Notes: generated by a model from the sequence alone, not told the origin. Counted from the stretch's first letter, positions 1-6,285 are shown. The stretch: 6,285 nt of DNA from Deltaproteobacteria bacterium (GCA_011371515.1 DRQE01000154.1:1-6285), one strand, 5' to 3'. Program-made: numbers and translations.

Positions 1-624
1 AGAGAAGAGCGTGAAAAACGCCCGGGAGTGCCCGTTGTTGCCTATGTTAATACCTCGGCAGAGGTCAAGGCATTGAGTGATATATGCTGCACCTCTGCAA
101 ATGCCGTAAGGGTGGTGGAATCTCTCGATACAGACAGGGCATACATGGTGCCAGACAGAAACCTTGCCCACTACATACAGCGGTTTACGAAAAAGAAGCT
201 CGAATGGTGGGATGGCTTCTGCCCCACCCACGATAGACTCACCCCTGAAGAGGTCCTGAAGGCAAAGGAGGAAAACCCCGGCAGTGTCTTTGTCTGCCAT
301 CCCGAGTGTAGGCCGGAGGTGGTGGACCTTGCAGACCATGTGTGCTCCACCTCGGGTATGTACAAGTTTGCACGCTCTACAAGTGCAAAGACCATAATAG
401 TTGGCACAGAGATGGGCATACTCTGGAGGCTCAAGAAAGAGAACCCTGATAAAAAGTTCGTCCTTCCTTCAAAGACACTTATATGCCCGAATATGAAGCT
501 GACCACCCTTGAAGATGTGGTGGAAAGCCTCAGGGAGATGAAGAATATCGTAACAGTACCAGAAGATGTAAGAGAGAAGGCGATGGTGGCACTTGAGCGG
601 ATGCTTGAGGTGCCAAGAGATTAG
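1..624 (+). CDS. nadA: Quinolinate synthase NadA, C-terminal part (5' end outside window)
   Basis: NadA condenses iminoaspartate with dihydroxyacetone phosphate to quinolinate, the precursor of the NAD ring, using a [4Fe-4S] cluster in the cytoplasm. The frame is open from base 1, giving 207 residues of a protein usually about 300 long; the GTG at 28 is internal, not a start. Visible family signatures (fragment numbering): the [10 protein letters not shown] block with the active-site Tyr15, the TSANAV segment, GFCPTH with Cys74, HPEC with His100 and Glu102, the STSGM and GTEMG blocks, and CPNMK with Cys162. By alignment from memory with Thermotoga NadA, Cys74 and Cys162 are the second and third cluster ligands (spacing 88 here, 86 there). 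The first ligand, in the CPMA motif, lies upstream of the window. All key residues in this part are intact. It ends at TAG and converges on the ATPase gene, so it is probably regulated separately from the minus-strand cluster. Confidence 0.96.
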   Translation, partial: REEREKRPGVPVVAYVNTSAEVKALSDICCTSANAVRVVESLDTDRAYMVPDRNLAHYIQRFTKKKLEWWDGFCPTHDRLTPEEVLKAKEENPGSVFVCHPECRPEVVDLADHVCSTSGMYKFARSTSAKTIIVGTEMGILWRLKKENPDKKFVLPSKTLICPNMKLTTLEDVVESLREMKNIVTVPEDVREKAMVALERMLEVPRD

Positions 625-682
625 TTTAGCCTGCCCAGAGCCCTTACAGGATTTACAGGGGCTATCTACCCACACCAGTGTC

Positions 683-704
683 GTTGCATCAGTGCTGATG
701 CAAC
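683..704. terminator. Inverted repeat between convergent genes, candidate terminator
   Basis: Arms GTTGCATCAG (683-692) and CTGATGCAAC (695-704) match perfectly around a central TG. As RNA this gives at least a 9-bp stem with a 4-base loop on either strand. The repeat contains the TGA stop of the ATPase gene (689-691) and its last codons, and sits about 60 bases past the nadA stop. On the plus strand the nearest T run (TTTTT, 717-721) is 12 bases beyond the stem. On the minus strand no T run follows. It is therefore an imperfect intrinsic terminator. Its place between converging genes argues for a role in ending or protecting 3' ends, but a protein-binding palindrome is not excluded. A weaker repeat (AGCCC 639-643 / GGGCT 659-663) lies next to it. 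Confidence 0.5.
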
Positions 705-3430
705 TGCCTGCCGCTCTTTTTGTATATAAACTTTATAATCTCCATCCATATAAGTGGCTGTACCGAGGCTATGAGCACCAGAAGCCACTTTGCAGGGCTA
801 AGGGGTGTTACTTTAAATATTGGCTGAAGCTGGGGTATGTGGGTTATGAGAACCTGCGTGACCAGTATAAGAACTACCGCAAGGTTCAGCATACGGTTTG
901 TAAAGGGACCGAGCTCGAATATGGATTGCCACTCGCTACGGCAGTTGAAGACATGGAACTTCTGGGAGAACACGAGGGTGGCAAAGGCTATGGTCCTTGC
1001 CTCCTCAACGGAAGCCCCCAAGATATAGAGGTCAACCCAGTAGACCGCAAGGGTGCATACTGCCATGAACGCGCCCTGAAGGGTCATAACCATAAGAAGC
1101 CTCGTTGTAACTATGCCCTCGTCCTTGGGCCGTGGTTTTCTTTCCATAACCGTGGGGTCAACCTTTTCCATGGCAAGTCCAAGGGCAGGAAGCCCATCGG
1201 TTACGAGGTTTGTCCAGAGAATCTGTACCGGCAGCAGGGGCAACGGCATGCCCACGATGGAAGCCACAAGAAGCACCAGTATCTCCCCTATGTTACAGGA
1301 AAGAAGGAAATGGACCACCTTGCGGATGTTGTCGAATATGCCTCTGCCCTCTTCCACTGCTGCCACTATGGAGGCAAAGTTGTCGTCTGTTAAGACCATG
1401 TCGGCAACACTCTTGGTCACATCTGTTCCTGTAATACCCATGGCTATTCCTATGTCTGCCTCTTTCAGTGCAGGTGCGTCGTTTACGCCGTCGCCTGTCA
1501 TGGCTATTATGTCGCCCCGCTCCTTCCATGCGCGAACTATCTTGAGTTTATGCTCTGGGTTCACCCTTGCATATACCTTTATCTTTGGCAGAAGCCTTTT
1601 GAATTCCTCTTCGTTCATGCCATCGAGCTCTTGACCTGTAAGAGCCATGTCACCTTGCTCGAATATGCCAATCTCTTTTGCTATGGCAACGGCAGTCTCT
1701 TTGTGGTCTCCTGTTATCATTATGGGTATCATGCCTGCTCTTTTTGCCTTTTCCACGGCAAGGAAGACCTCTTCCCTTGGTGGGTCTATCATGCCTGTAA
1801 GCCCAAGGAAGGTGAGCTCTGTCTCCACAGAGTCTGCACGGTGCACATCAAGGGGGCTGTCAGATGTTCTCACCGCAATGGCAAGCACACGGAGTGCCTG
1901 ATGGGCAAAGTTCTGGTTTGCCTCAAGAATCTTCTTCTTTGTTGCCTCATCGAGCTCTTTTACCTTTCCATCTATGTACACATGGGTGCAGCGGCTGAGT
2001 ATCACCTCAACGGCACCCTTTGTGAAGGCATACCACAGGCCGTCTTTTTTGTTTTTGTAGACCCGTGTCATCCGTTTCCTTTCGGCATCAAAGGGTATCT
2101 CTGCAACGAAGCTGAAGCCCTCTTCAAACTCTTCTTTTTTGAGCCCTGCCTTGTATGCCATGGTAATGAGGGCACCCTCTGTGGGGTCTCCTATGACCTT
2201 CCAGCCCTCTTCGGTCTTTTTGAGTACAGCCGTATTACACATGACTGCTGCCTCAAAGAGCAACTTAAGGGAGTCATCTGACGAAGGCTCTATCTCTTTA
2301 CCATCCACGAAGAAGCTGCCCACAGGCTCGTAGCCAGCACCAGAGACATCCACAACCCTTCCGTCTGGAAGGTAGAGTTTCTTTACTGTCATCTGGTTCT
2401 GTGTGAGGGTGCCTGTCTTGTCAGATGCCACGATGGTTGCAGAACCAAGGGTTTCCACAGAGGGAAGTTTCCGTATGAGGGCGTGCCTTTTAACCATCCT
2501 CTGTACCCCGAGGGCAAGCACTATGGTTACAACCGCTGGAAGCCCCTCTGGTATGGCAGCCACTGCAAGGCTTATGGCAACAAGGAACATCTCAAGAACA
2601 GGGTCTCCACGCATAACCCCTATGAAGAATATGAGCGCACATACAGCACCTGCTATGTAGACGAGTAGCCTTCCAAACTCTGCAAGCCTTTTCTGCAAGG
2701 GGGTGGGCTCGGGCTTTACCTCTTCGAGCATGGTGGCAATCTTGCCTATCTCTGTGTGCATGCCGGTGGCAACAACTATTGCCTTTGCCTTTCCATAGAC
2801 AGCAGTGGTGCCTGAAAAGAGCATGTTGAGTCTGTCTGCAAGGGGTACGTGGTCTCTAAGGGTGGCAGTGTCTTTCGTTACCGCGTGGGACTCTCCCGTA
2901 AGTGGGGCTTCGTCCACCTGTAAGAACTCTGCCTCCACGAGCCTTGCATCGGCAGGTATCATGTCGCCTGCCTCTATTACTATAAGGTCTCCCGGGACGA
3001 GCTCTTCCGCCTTTATGTGACGCAGTTCGCCATCCCTTATGACCTTTGCCATGGGGGCAGCGAGTTTCTTCAAGGACTCAAGGACCTTTTCTGCCTTCTC
3101 TTCCTGTATGTAGCCGATGATACCGTTAAGAAGCACTATGGCAAGGATTGCAAGAGAGTCTATCCATTCGCCAAGAAGCCCTGCGATTATGGCTGCACCG
3201 ATTAGGACGAGGATTATGAACTCTGTGAACTGTTTTAGAAACTTCTGGAGTTTGCCCTCTTTTTTGACCTCTCTTATACGGTTTGGCCCATACTGGCTGA
3301 GGCGCCGCAGGGCTTCTTCTTCTGAAAGCCCTGTGGAAACAGATGTGCCCAGTTCCTCTGCCACAAGGGCTATATCTTTTTTGTGCCAGTCGCCCTCAGG
3401 CACCGGATTTTTCGTCTCCGTCTTTTCCAC
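689..3430 (-). CDS. Calcium-transporting P-type ATPase, SERCA/PMCA-like (type II)
   Basis: A complete 913-residue type II P-type ATPase, normal in length for bacterial Ca2+ pumps; it would export Ca2+ across the cytoplasmic membrane using ATP. In order: N-terminal cation-ATPase domain beginning near Trp15-His16, M1-M2 (about 70-108), actuator domain with TGES at 178-181, M3-M4 with PEGLP at 294-298, phosphorylation motif DKTGT with Asp337, nucleotide-binding domain with GDPTEGA near 414 and KGA at 471, DPPR at 549, MITGD at 571, the hinge TGDGVNDAP at 645-653, then M5-M10. By alignment with SERCA the cation ligands Glu295, Asn713, Glu716, Asn741, Thr744 and Asp745 are kept, while the position of SERCA Glu908 is Gln823. 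The GTG start at 3430 overlaps the upstream gene by 35 bases; a GTG at 3403 (residue 10) would overlap by 8 and still precede the homologous region. Mn2+ or another cation cannot be excluded as substrate. Confidence 0.93.
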   Translation of the reverse strand: MEKTETKNPVPEGDWHKKDIALVAEELGTSVSTGLSEEEALRRLSQYGPNRIREVKKEGKLQKFLKQFTEFIILVLIGAAIIAGLLGEWIDSLAILAIVLLNGIIGYIQEEKAEKVLESLKKLAAPMAKVIRDGELRHIKAEELVPGDLIVIEAGDMIPADARLVEAEFLQVDEAPLTGESHAVTKDTATLRDHVPLADRLNMLFSGTTAVYGKAKAIVVATGMHTEIGKIATMLEEVKPEPTPLQKRLAEFGRLLVYIAGAVCALIFFIGVMRGDPVLEMFLVAISLAVAAIPEGLPAVVTIVLALGVQRMVKRHALIRKLPSVETLGSATIVASDKTGTLTQNQMTVKKLYLPDGRVVDVSGAGYEPVGSFFVDGKEIEPSSDDSLKLLFEAAVMCNTAVLKKTEEGWKVIGDPTEGALITMAYKAGLKKEEFEEGFSFVAEIPFDAERKRMTRVYKNKKDGLWYAFTKGAVEVILSRCTHVYIDGKVKELDEATKKKILEANQNFAHQALRVLAIAVRTSDSPLDVHRADSVETELTFLGLTGMIDPPREEVFLAVEKAKRAGMIPIMITGDHKETAVAIAKEIGIFEQGDMALTGQELDGMNEEEFKRLLPKIKVYARVNPEHKLKIVRAWKERGDIIAMTGDGVNDAPALKEADIGIAMGITGTDVTKSVADMVLTDDNFASIVAAVEEGRGIFDNIRKVVHFLLSCNIGEILVLLVASIVGMPLPLLPVQILWTNLVTDGLPALGLAMEKVDPTVMERKPRPKDEGIVTTRLLMVMTLQGAFMAVCTLAVYWVDLYILGASVEEARTIAFATLVFSQKFHVFNCRSEWQSIFELGPFTNRMLNLAVVLILVTQVLITHIPQLQPIFKVTPLSPAKWLLVLIASVQPLIWMEIIKFIYKKSGRQLHQH

Positions 3431-3680
3431 TGTCTGTTTTTTTGCCCCTGTTGTTGAGGTTTTTTACAGTCTCTTTGAACTTTTTAAGAAGCCGCCTTGC
3501 CCAGACGAACTCTGTGGCAAGTATGAGGAGCCCTAAAGGGATGACCAGAGTTGCAGGCCCCGGCAGTATTATGAGGGCTATGCCTATAAGCAGGACCGTA
3601 AAGCCTATTACGGCCACTATAAGCCTTCTTATGAACTTCAGTGGTCTGGTTGCGAGTGATAGTCTTTCAAACAATCCCAT
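3396..3680 (-). CDS. Small two-helix membrane protein, PGPGW-like family
   Basis: A 94-residue protein with a short basic N-terminus, a first membrane segment at about 18-39, a tight turn containing ILPGPATLVIPLGL (38-51), a second segment to about residue 60, and a charged hydrophilic tail rich in Lys, Asp and Gly. This architecture and the PGP turn between two hydrophobic segments resemble the uncharacterised PGPGW transmembrane family; here the motif reads PGPA, without the final Gly-Trp. No function is known for the family and none is assigned. The ATG at 3680 is 5 bases after the response-regulator stop and has no clear Shine-Dalgarno sequence, so translation is probably coupled to the upstream gene. 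Its 3' end overlaps the annotated start of the ATPase gene. Because the two are adjacent and tightly linked, an accessory role to the pump is possible but unsupported by any residue-level evidence. Confidence 0.8.
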   Translation of the reverse strand: MGLFERLSLATRPLKFIRRLIVAVIGFTVLLIGIALIILPGPATLVIPLGLLILATEFVWARRLLKKFKETVKNLNNRGKKTDSGKDGDEKSGA

Positions 3681-3685
3681 GACTT

Positions 3686-4297
3686 TTATATCAGTTTGCT
3701 TGCCTCGATAATCATTTTTGCTATCTCGTGCATCTTCTTGTTCTCTTTCTGCGAATGGGTCTGCAGAAGTTTGTAAGCTGCCTCTTCGTCTATCTTGCAG
3801 CGTTTCATAAGTATGCCCTTTGCCTTCTCTATGAGCTTTCTTGCCTCGAGTGCCTCTTTGAGGTCTGCCACCTCCTGTTCAAGGCGCTTGAACTCTTCAA
3901 ACCGCGAGAAGGCAAGTTTTATTGCCGGAAGAAGATGCTTCCTCGTTACGGGTTTTACGAGATAGGCAAATACCCCTGCCTCTGCTGCCTCTACAGCCAG
4001 TTCTTCAGATACATGCCCTGTTATAAGTATTATGGGCACAGGGGAGATACTCGTTATGACGCGAGCAGCCTCTATACCCCCCATCCGTGGCATCTTTATG
4101 TCCAGTATGATGAAGGAAGGCTTGAGCCTTCTTGCCTCTTCAACGGCCTCCTCCCCATCAGCCACATCGGCTATTACCTCATAGCCGAGGGACTCAAGGT
4201 GTGTCTTAAGGCACTTTCTCGATATGGCGTTGTCCTCTGCTATGAGAACGGTCTTTGCCTCTTCCTGTATCGCAGATTCCGTTGTCTTTTCACTCAA
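3686..4297 (-). CDS. Response regulator with receiver and ANTAR RNA-binding domains (AmiR/NasR type)
   Basis: Numbered from the TTG start at 4297 (203 residues). An N-terminal receiver domain (about 15-130) has the acidic pair Glu21-Asp22, phosphoacceptor Asp66 in ILDIKMPRMGG, Thr93 in LITGH and Lys115 in LVKP, so phosphorylation should be possible. A linker helix then leads to an ANTAR domain (about 137-198) with the signature RKLIEKAKGILMKR and the three-helix pattern ending in EIAKMII. ANTAR proteins bind paired hexaloop hairpins in leader RNAs and prevent termination; this one is cytoplasmic. Start choice: the longer frame from ATG 4342 overlaps the upstream gene by 53 bases and lacks a ribosome binding site. 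TTG 4297 has GGAG 10 bases upstream (4308-4311) and an 8-base overlap, and still precedes the receiver domain. No sensor kinase lies in the window, and no hexaloop pair was recognised near it, so the target is probably elsewhere. Confidence 0.92.
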   Translation of the reverse strand: MSEKTTESAIQEEAKTVLIAEDNAISRKCLKTHLESLGYEVIADVADGEEAVEEARRLKPSFIILDIKMPRMGGIEAARVITSISPVPIILITGHVSEELAVEAAEAGVFAYLVKPVTRKHLLPAIKLAFSRFEEFKRLEQEVADLKEALEARKLIEKAKGILMKRCKIDEEAAYKLLQTHSQKENKKMHEIAKMIIEASKLI

Positions 4298-5549
4298 TGC
4301 CTTTATGCTCCTTTTTTTGAGCCATGTAGCCAAAGATGCCATCTATACACAAAACGAATATGGCAAAGAAGCCAACCGATGCAAGGTATACCCTGTGCTC
4401 AAATATAACATCTATTATGGGCACAAAGCTTGAGGTTGGTGAAAGTATTATGAAGAACCAGAATATGAAAAATGACGCCATGAGTTTACGCAGCGAGCCC
4501 TCACTTCTACCCTTTAAAAAGAGATACAGGCCTATCCCTATTATAACGAGCAGTATCACGAGGGATACCACTGGCGGTGGAATTGGTATGTTCAACACTG
4601 TTCCTTCTTTTACCACAGGTGTCTCGAAAAGTCCACGAGATATGGGAAAGTCGTAATCCAGATTCTGGTTTACAGGAACCAGCAGAAGCACGATATAATA
4701 GACAAGCACATTGAACTGGGTATAGAGATACTCAAGGGGCGTGATGCTCTTAACACCGAAGCCTGCGCTCGGGTCTCTGTAGGAGAGTGCCTGTGCCTCT
4801 TTGCTCAGGTCTCCAAAGCCACCTGCAGGCACAACGGTGGAGACCACAAAATAGATGAGCAATAGGCTCAGCACCCCATAGAGTGGTAGCCTCTGGAACA
4901 CCCCTTTTACATTACCCCTGTTTATGAAGTAAAGGTCATAGAGAAAGACTATTGCAGGTAGTGTTACTGCTATCTCTTTGGAATAAAAGCCCAGTATGTA
5001 GAACAATACTACGCCTCCATAAAGCAGTGCCCTCTTTGTTGATGCCTTGGAGTCCACAGCCTTTACGAAGCAGAGAAGCCCCAGAAGATAGAACATACTG
5101 GAAAGGCTCTCCATCCTCTGCACTATGTAGGTTACTGCCTGTGTCTGTACGGGGTGGACTGCGAACAGAAGTGCCGTAAAGGCTGCCACCTTCTTTGCCC
5201 ACCACTCTTCAACGGTCTCGAAGCGTTTTATGGTGTAATAGAGAAGAAGATATACCAGTATTCCGTTTACTATGTGTATGGCAGTGTTTACCAGATGATA
5301 GCCGAACACATTGAGCCCACCCACTGCATAGTTAAGGGCAAAGGTGAGCATGGTAACCCCGCGCTGGGTTCTGAGTATCTCAAAGAAGTTGGAAAGGTCT
5401 CTTATAAGGTAGTTCTCCACTATGTGCATGGCATCGTCGAAGTGGAAGCTCGCATAGAAGGTATTGGAGTATATAAGGAGCACAAGGAGTGCAAGAAAAA
5501 GCGAGAACATGAGGTGGAAGTGTCTGCTCTGAAGTATCCTTTCCATCAT
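4290..5549 (-). CDS. TMTC-like multi-pass membrane glycosyltransferase (GT-C fold), no TPR domain
   Basis: A 419-residue integral membrane protein with roughly nine to eleven hydrophobic segments. The first segment (about 13-29) is followed by an extracytoplasmic loop holding FHFDDAMHIVEN with Asp38-Asp39, the acidic-pair position typical of GT-C enzymes that use polyprenyl-phosphate sugars. Further family blocks: GYHLVNTAIHIVN (83-95), HPVQTQAVTYIVQRMES (132-148), GFYSKEIAVTLP (187-198), NQNLDYDFPIS (294-304) and SPTSSFVP...EHRVYLASVG (370-392). These match the membrane part of bacterial and eukaryotic TMTC proteins (O-mannosyltransferases in animals). Most relatives continue into TPR repeats; this one stops about 27 residues after the EHRVYL block with a basic tail, so it is a compact form. 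ATG at 5549 overlaps the previous stop (ATGA) and has AGAGG 7 bases upstream. Sugar and acceptor are unknown. Confidence 0.8.
   Translation of the reverse strand: MMERILQSRHFHLMFSLFLALLVLLIYSNTFYASFHFDDAMHIVENYLIRDLSNFFEILRTQRGVTMLTFALNYAVGGLNVFGYHLVNTAIHIVNGILVYLLLYYTIKRFETVEEWWAKKVAAFTALLFAVHPVQTQAVTYIVQRMESLSSMFYLLGLLCFVKAVDSKASTKRALLYGGVVLFYILGFYSKEIAVTLPAIVFLYDLYFINRGNVKGVFQRLPLYGVLSLLLIYFVVSTVVPAGGFGDLSKEAQALSYRDPSAGFGVKSITPLEYLYTQFNVLVYYIVLLLVPVNQNLDYDFPISRGLFETPVVKEGTVLNIPIPPPVVSLVILLVIIGIGLYLFLKGRSEGSLRKLMASFFIFWFFIILSPTSSFVPIIDVIFEHRVYLASVGFFAIFVLCIDGIFGYMAQKKEHKGIE
4308..4311 (-). promoter_or_regulatory. Ribosome binding site deciding the response-regulator start
   Basis: GGAG on the minus strand, 10 bases before the TTG at 4297. 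It sits inside the last codons of the upstream membrane protein gene, as expected for translational coupling. No comparable motif precedes the alternative ATG at 4342. Confidence 0.5.
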
Positions 5550-5902
5550 CTCTTTTCCTCTGGGAAGGCCTGTTTTTCGTGTATACGGTTTTTAAGAAGG
5601 GCTATCTCTTGGGCAAGGACCTTGTTTCTCTCACTCAGGGAGGATATGGCAACAGAATAATGGAGCAATATGAGTATGACGAAGAGAAATGCCACAAGAA
5701 AAAGTAGCGCCGGCGGATAGGCAACACCAACGAGCACGGAGACCTTGGCAAGAAGGTCCTTCCACACGGCGAGCACTATGACGAAGAACATGGAGGCAAG
5801 CCACAGAACGGAGTACTTCTCTTTAAGAAGCCCTCTTCGTATAAGGTCTATAACCGCAACGAAGAGGGCAAGGGATATGAGTATGGATATAATCTGAATC
5901 AT
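5546..5902 (-). CDS. DUF2304 small membrane protein paired with a glycosyltransferase
   Basis: A 118-residue protein with three hydrophobic segments (about 3-20, 32-48 and 62-82). A basic loop between the first two carries the family-like RRGLLKEKYSVLWL (22-35), and a C-terminal, probably cytoplasmic, heptad-like helix (about 84-112) looks like a short coiled coil. Topology, length and the loop motif match DUF2304 proteins, which are commonly encoded directly after GT2 polyprenyl-phosphate glycosyltransferases, as here. Their biochemical role is not established; anchoring the soluble glycosyltransferase at the membrane or helping move the lipid-linked sugar are both plausible. The ATG at 5902 overlaps the glycosyltransferase stop by 4 bases (ATGA), and only a weak purine-rich stretch precedes it, so translation is probably coupled. 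The same 4-base overlap links its stop to the next gene. Confidence 0.86.
   Translation of the reverse strand: MIQIISILISLALFVAVIDLIRRGLLKEKYSVLWLASMFFVIVLAVWKDLLAKVSVLVGVAYPPALLFLVAFLFVILILLHYSVAISSLSERNKVLAQEIALLKNRIHEKQAFPEEKR
5557..5561 (-). promoter_or_regulatory. Ribosome binding site of the TMTC-like gene
   Basis: AGAGG on the minus strand, 7 bases before the ATG at 5549, inside the end of the DUF2304 gene. It supports that ATG over the directly following second ATG (5546), for which the spacing would be 10. Confidence 0.55.
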
Positions 5903-6285
5903 CGCTCGATCTTCTTCATAATGTCCACCATTATGGCAAGTAACACCTTTACAAGATAGTATACTGACCTTGCCGCGGTTATGGAGGACTTGCCTCCCTG
6001 ACGCAAGCGCATCTTTACAGGAACCTCCATTATACCAAAACCACCCTTGTGTAGCAACACCAGTGCTTCCACCTCGGGGTAGTCGTCAGGGTATACATCT
6101 TTCAGGAACTTCATTGCCTTAAGGTCTGTTGCCCTGAAGCCAGATGTTGCATCGGTAATCCTCGTTCCCAGAATTGTAGAGACCACCCGTGAGAAAAGCC
6201 CTATGCCCATACCCCTTGCAAGCGATGGTCTGTAGTCTGATGGTTCGAGAAAACGGGAGCCCACCACCACATTTGCCTCTTCCCT
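5899..6285 (-). CDS. Family 2 glycosyltransferase, DPM1-like, C-terminal part (5' end outside window)
   Basis: The frame is open to the window edge, leaving 128 C-terminal residues; the GTG at 6270 is internal because the homologous NVVVGSRF block begins before it. Fragment features: VVVGSRF (6-12), a segment of small and basic residues (20-40) that normally packs on the active site, the diagnostic TDATSGFRA (44-52), and VPVKMRLRQGGKSSI (88-102), followed by a hydrophobic or amphipathic helix (about 106-122) that could touch the membrane. These mark the GT2 branch that transfers a sugar from a nucleotide donor to polyprenyl phosphate (dolichol-phosphate-mannose synthase and bacterial relatives). 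The N-terminal nucleotide-binding part with its DxD motif is outside the window and cannot be checked. No large C-terminal membrane domain is present, so the adjacent DUF2304 protein may supply the membrane association. The transferred sugar is not predictable from this fragment. Confidence 0.88.
   Translation of the reverse strand, partial: REEANVVVGSRFLEPSDYRPSLARGMGIGLFSRVVSTILGTRITDATSGFRATDLKAMKFLKDVYPDDYPEVEALVLLHKGGFGIMEVPVKMRLRQGGKSSITAARSVYYLVKVLLAIMVDIMKKIER

Noticed and set aside
298..311. The cysteine of the NadA HPEC motif as an iron-sulphur ligand
   Set aside because: Spacing compared with Thermotoga and E. coli NadA puts the ligands at GFCPTH and CPNMK; HPE is a substrate-site motif.
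639..663. AGCCC...GGGCT hairpin as a terminator for the minus-strand operon
   Set aside because: The stem is only 5 bp (6 with a wobble pair), the loop is about 15 bases, and no T run follows on the minus strand.
593..1393. 266-codon plus-strand open frame opposite the ATPase gene
   Set aside because: It lies entirely within clear P-type ATPase coding sequence or its junction, and its product is rich in Cys, His and Tyr with no family signature. It exists because the sense gene rarely uses TTA, CTA and TCA codons.
1550..2281. 243-codon plus-strand open frame opposite the ATPase gene
   Set aside because: It is antisense to the conserved nucleotide-binding and hinge motifs of the pump, has no recognisable domain, and has the same codon-bias origin.
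3728..4408. 226-codon plus-strand open frame opposite the response regulator
   Set aside because: The minus strand encodes an intact receiver-ANTAR protein here; the antisense product shows low-complexity Cys/Leu/Tyr composition and no domain.
4343..4420. Possible internal minus-strand promoter ahead of the response regulator (TTGCAT or TTGCCA with AT-rich -10-like boxes)
   Set aside because: The -10 matches are poor or the spacing is wrong (13 bases for the best box), and the region is coding for the TMTC-like protein.
1..6285. Mobile elements, CRISPR repeats, tRNA/rRNA genes or signs of recent transfer
   Set aside because: No transposase or integrase motifs, regularly spaced repeats or RNA gene signatures were seen, and codon habits look alike across all genes.

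Overview
The window is bacterial chromosomal DNA of moderate GC, packed with genes. There is no gene-free stretch over 300 bases, and no tRNA, rRNA, CRISPR array or insertion sequence was seen. ATA (Ile) and AGA/AGG (Arg) codons are frequent. Together with the gene families present, this would fit an anaerobic Nitrospirota- or Desulfobacterota-like bacterium, but that is inference and no lineage marker in the window settles it.

Left end (1-624, + strand): the C-terminal two thirds of nadA, quinolinate synthase of NAD biosynthesis; its start lies outside the window. nadA converges on everything else, across a 64-base gap (625-688). A near-perfect inverted repeat (683-704) at the edge of this gap overlaps the stop codon of the opposing gene.

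Rest of the window (689-6285, - strand): six genes in one direction, all overlapping or separated by at most 5 bases, so very probably one transcript whose promoter lies beyond the right edge. In transcription order they are: the C-terminal half of a family 2 glycosyltransferase of the DPM1-like, polyprenyl-phosphate-sugar type (5899-6285, open at the window edge); a DUF2304 small membrane protein (5546-5902); a TMTC-like multi-pass GT-C membrane protein without a TPR domain (4290-5549); a receiver-ANTAR response regulator (3686-4297, or from 4342); a two-helix membrane protein of the PGPGW type (3396-3680); and a full-length SERCA/PMCA-type Ca2+ P-type ATPase (689-3430).

A working model (inference): the GT2/DUF2304 pair makes or presents a lipid-linked sugar, the TMTC-like protein transfers it outside the membrane, and the ATPase exports Ca2+. 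The ANTAR protein would be an RNA-binding antiterminator acting elsewhere under phosphorylation control. The most notable point is that a DPM1-like enzyme, a TMTC-like enzyme and a SERCA-like pump lie in one apparent operon, since the animal counterparts of these proteins are functionally connected in the ER. Two start codons (response regulator and ATPase) are ambiguous, and alternatives that give 8-base overlaps are noted.
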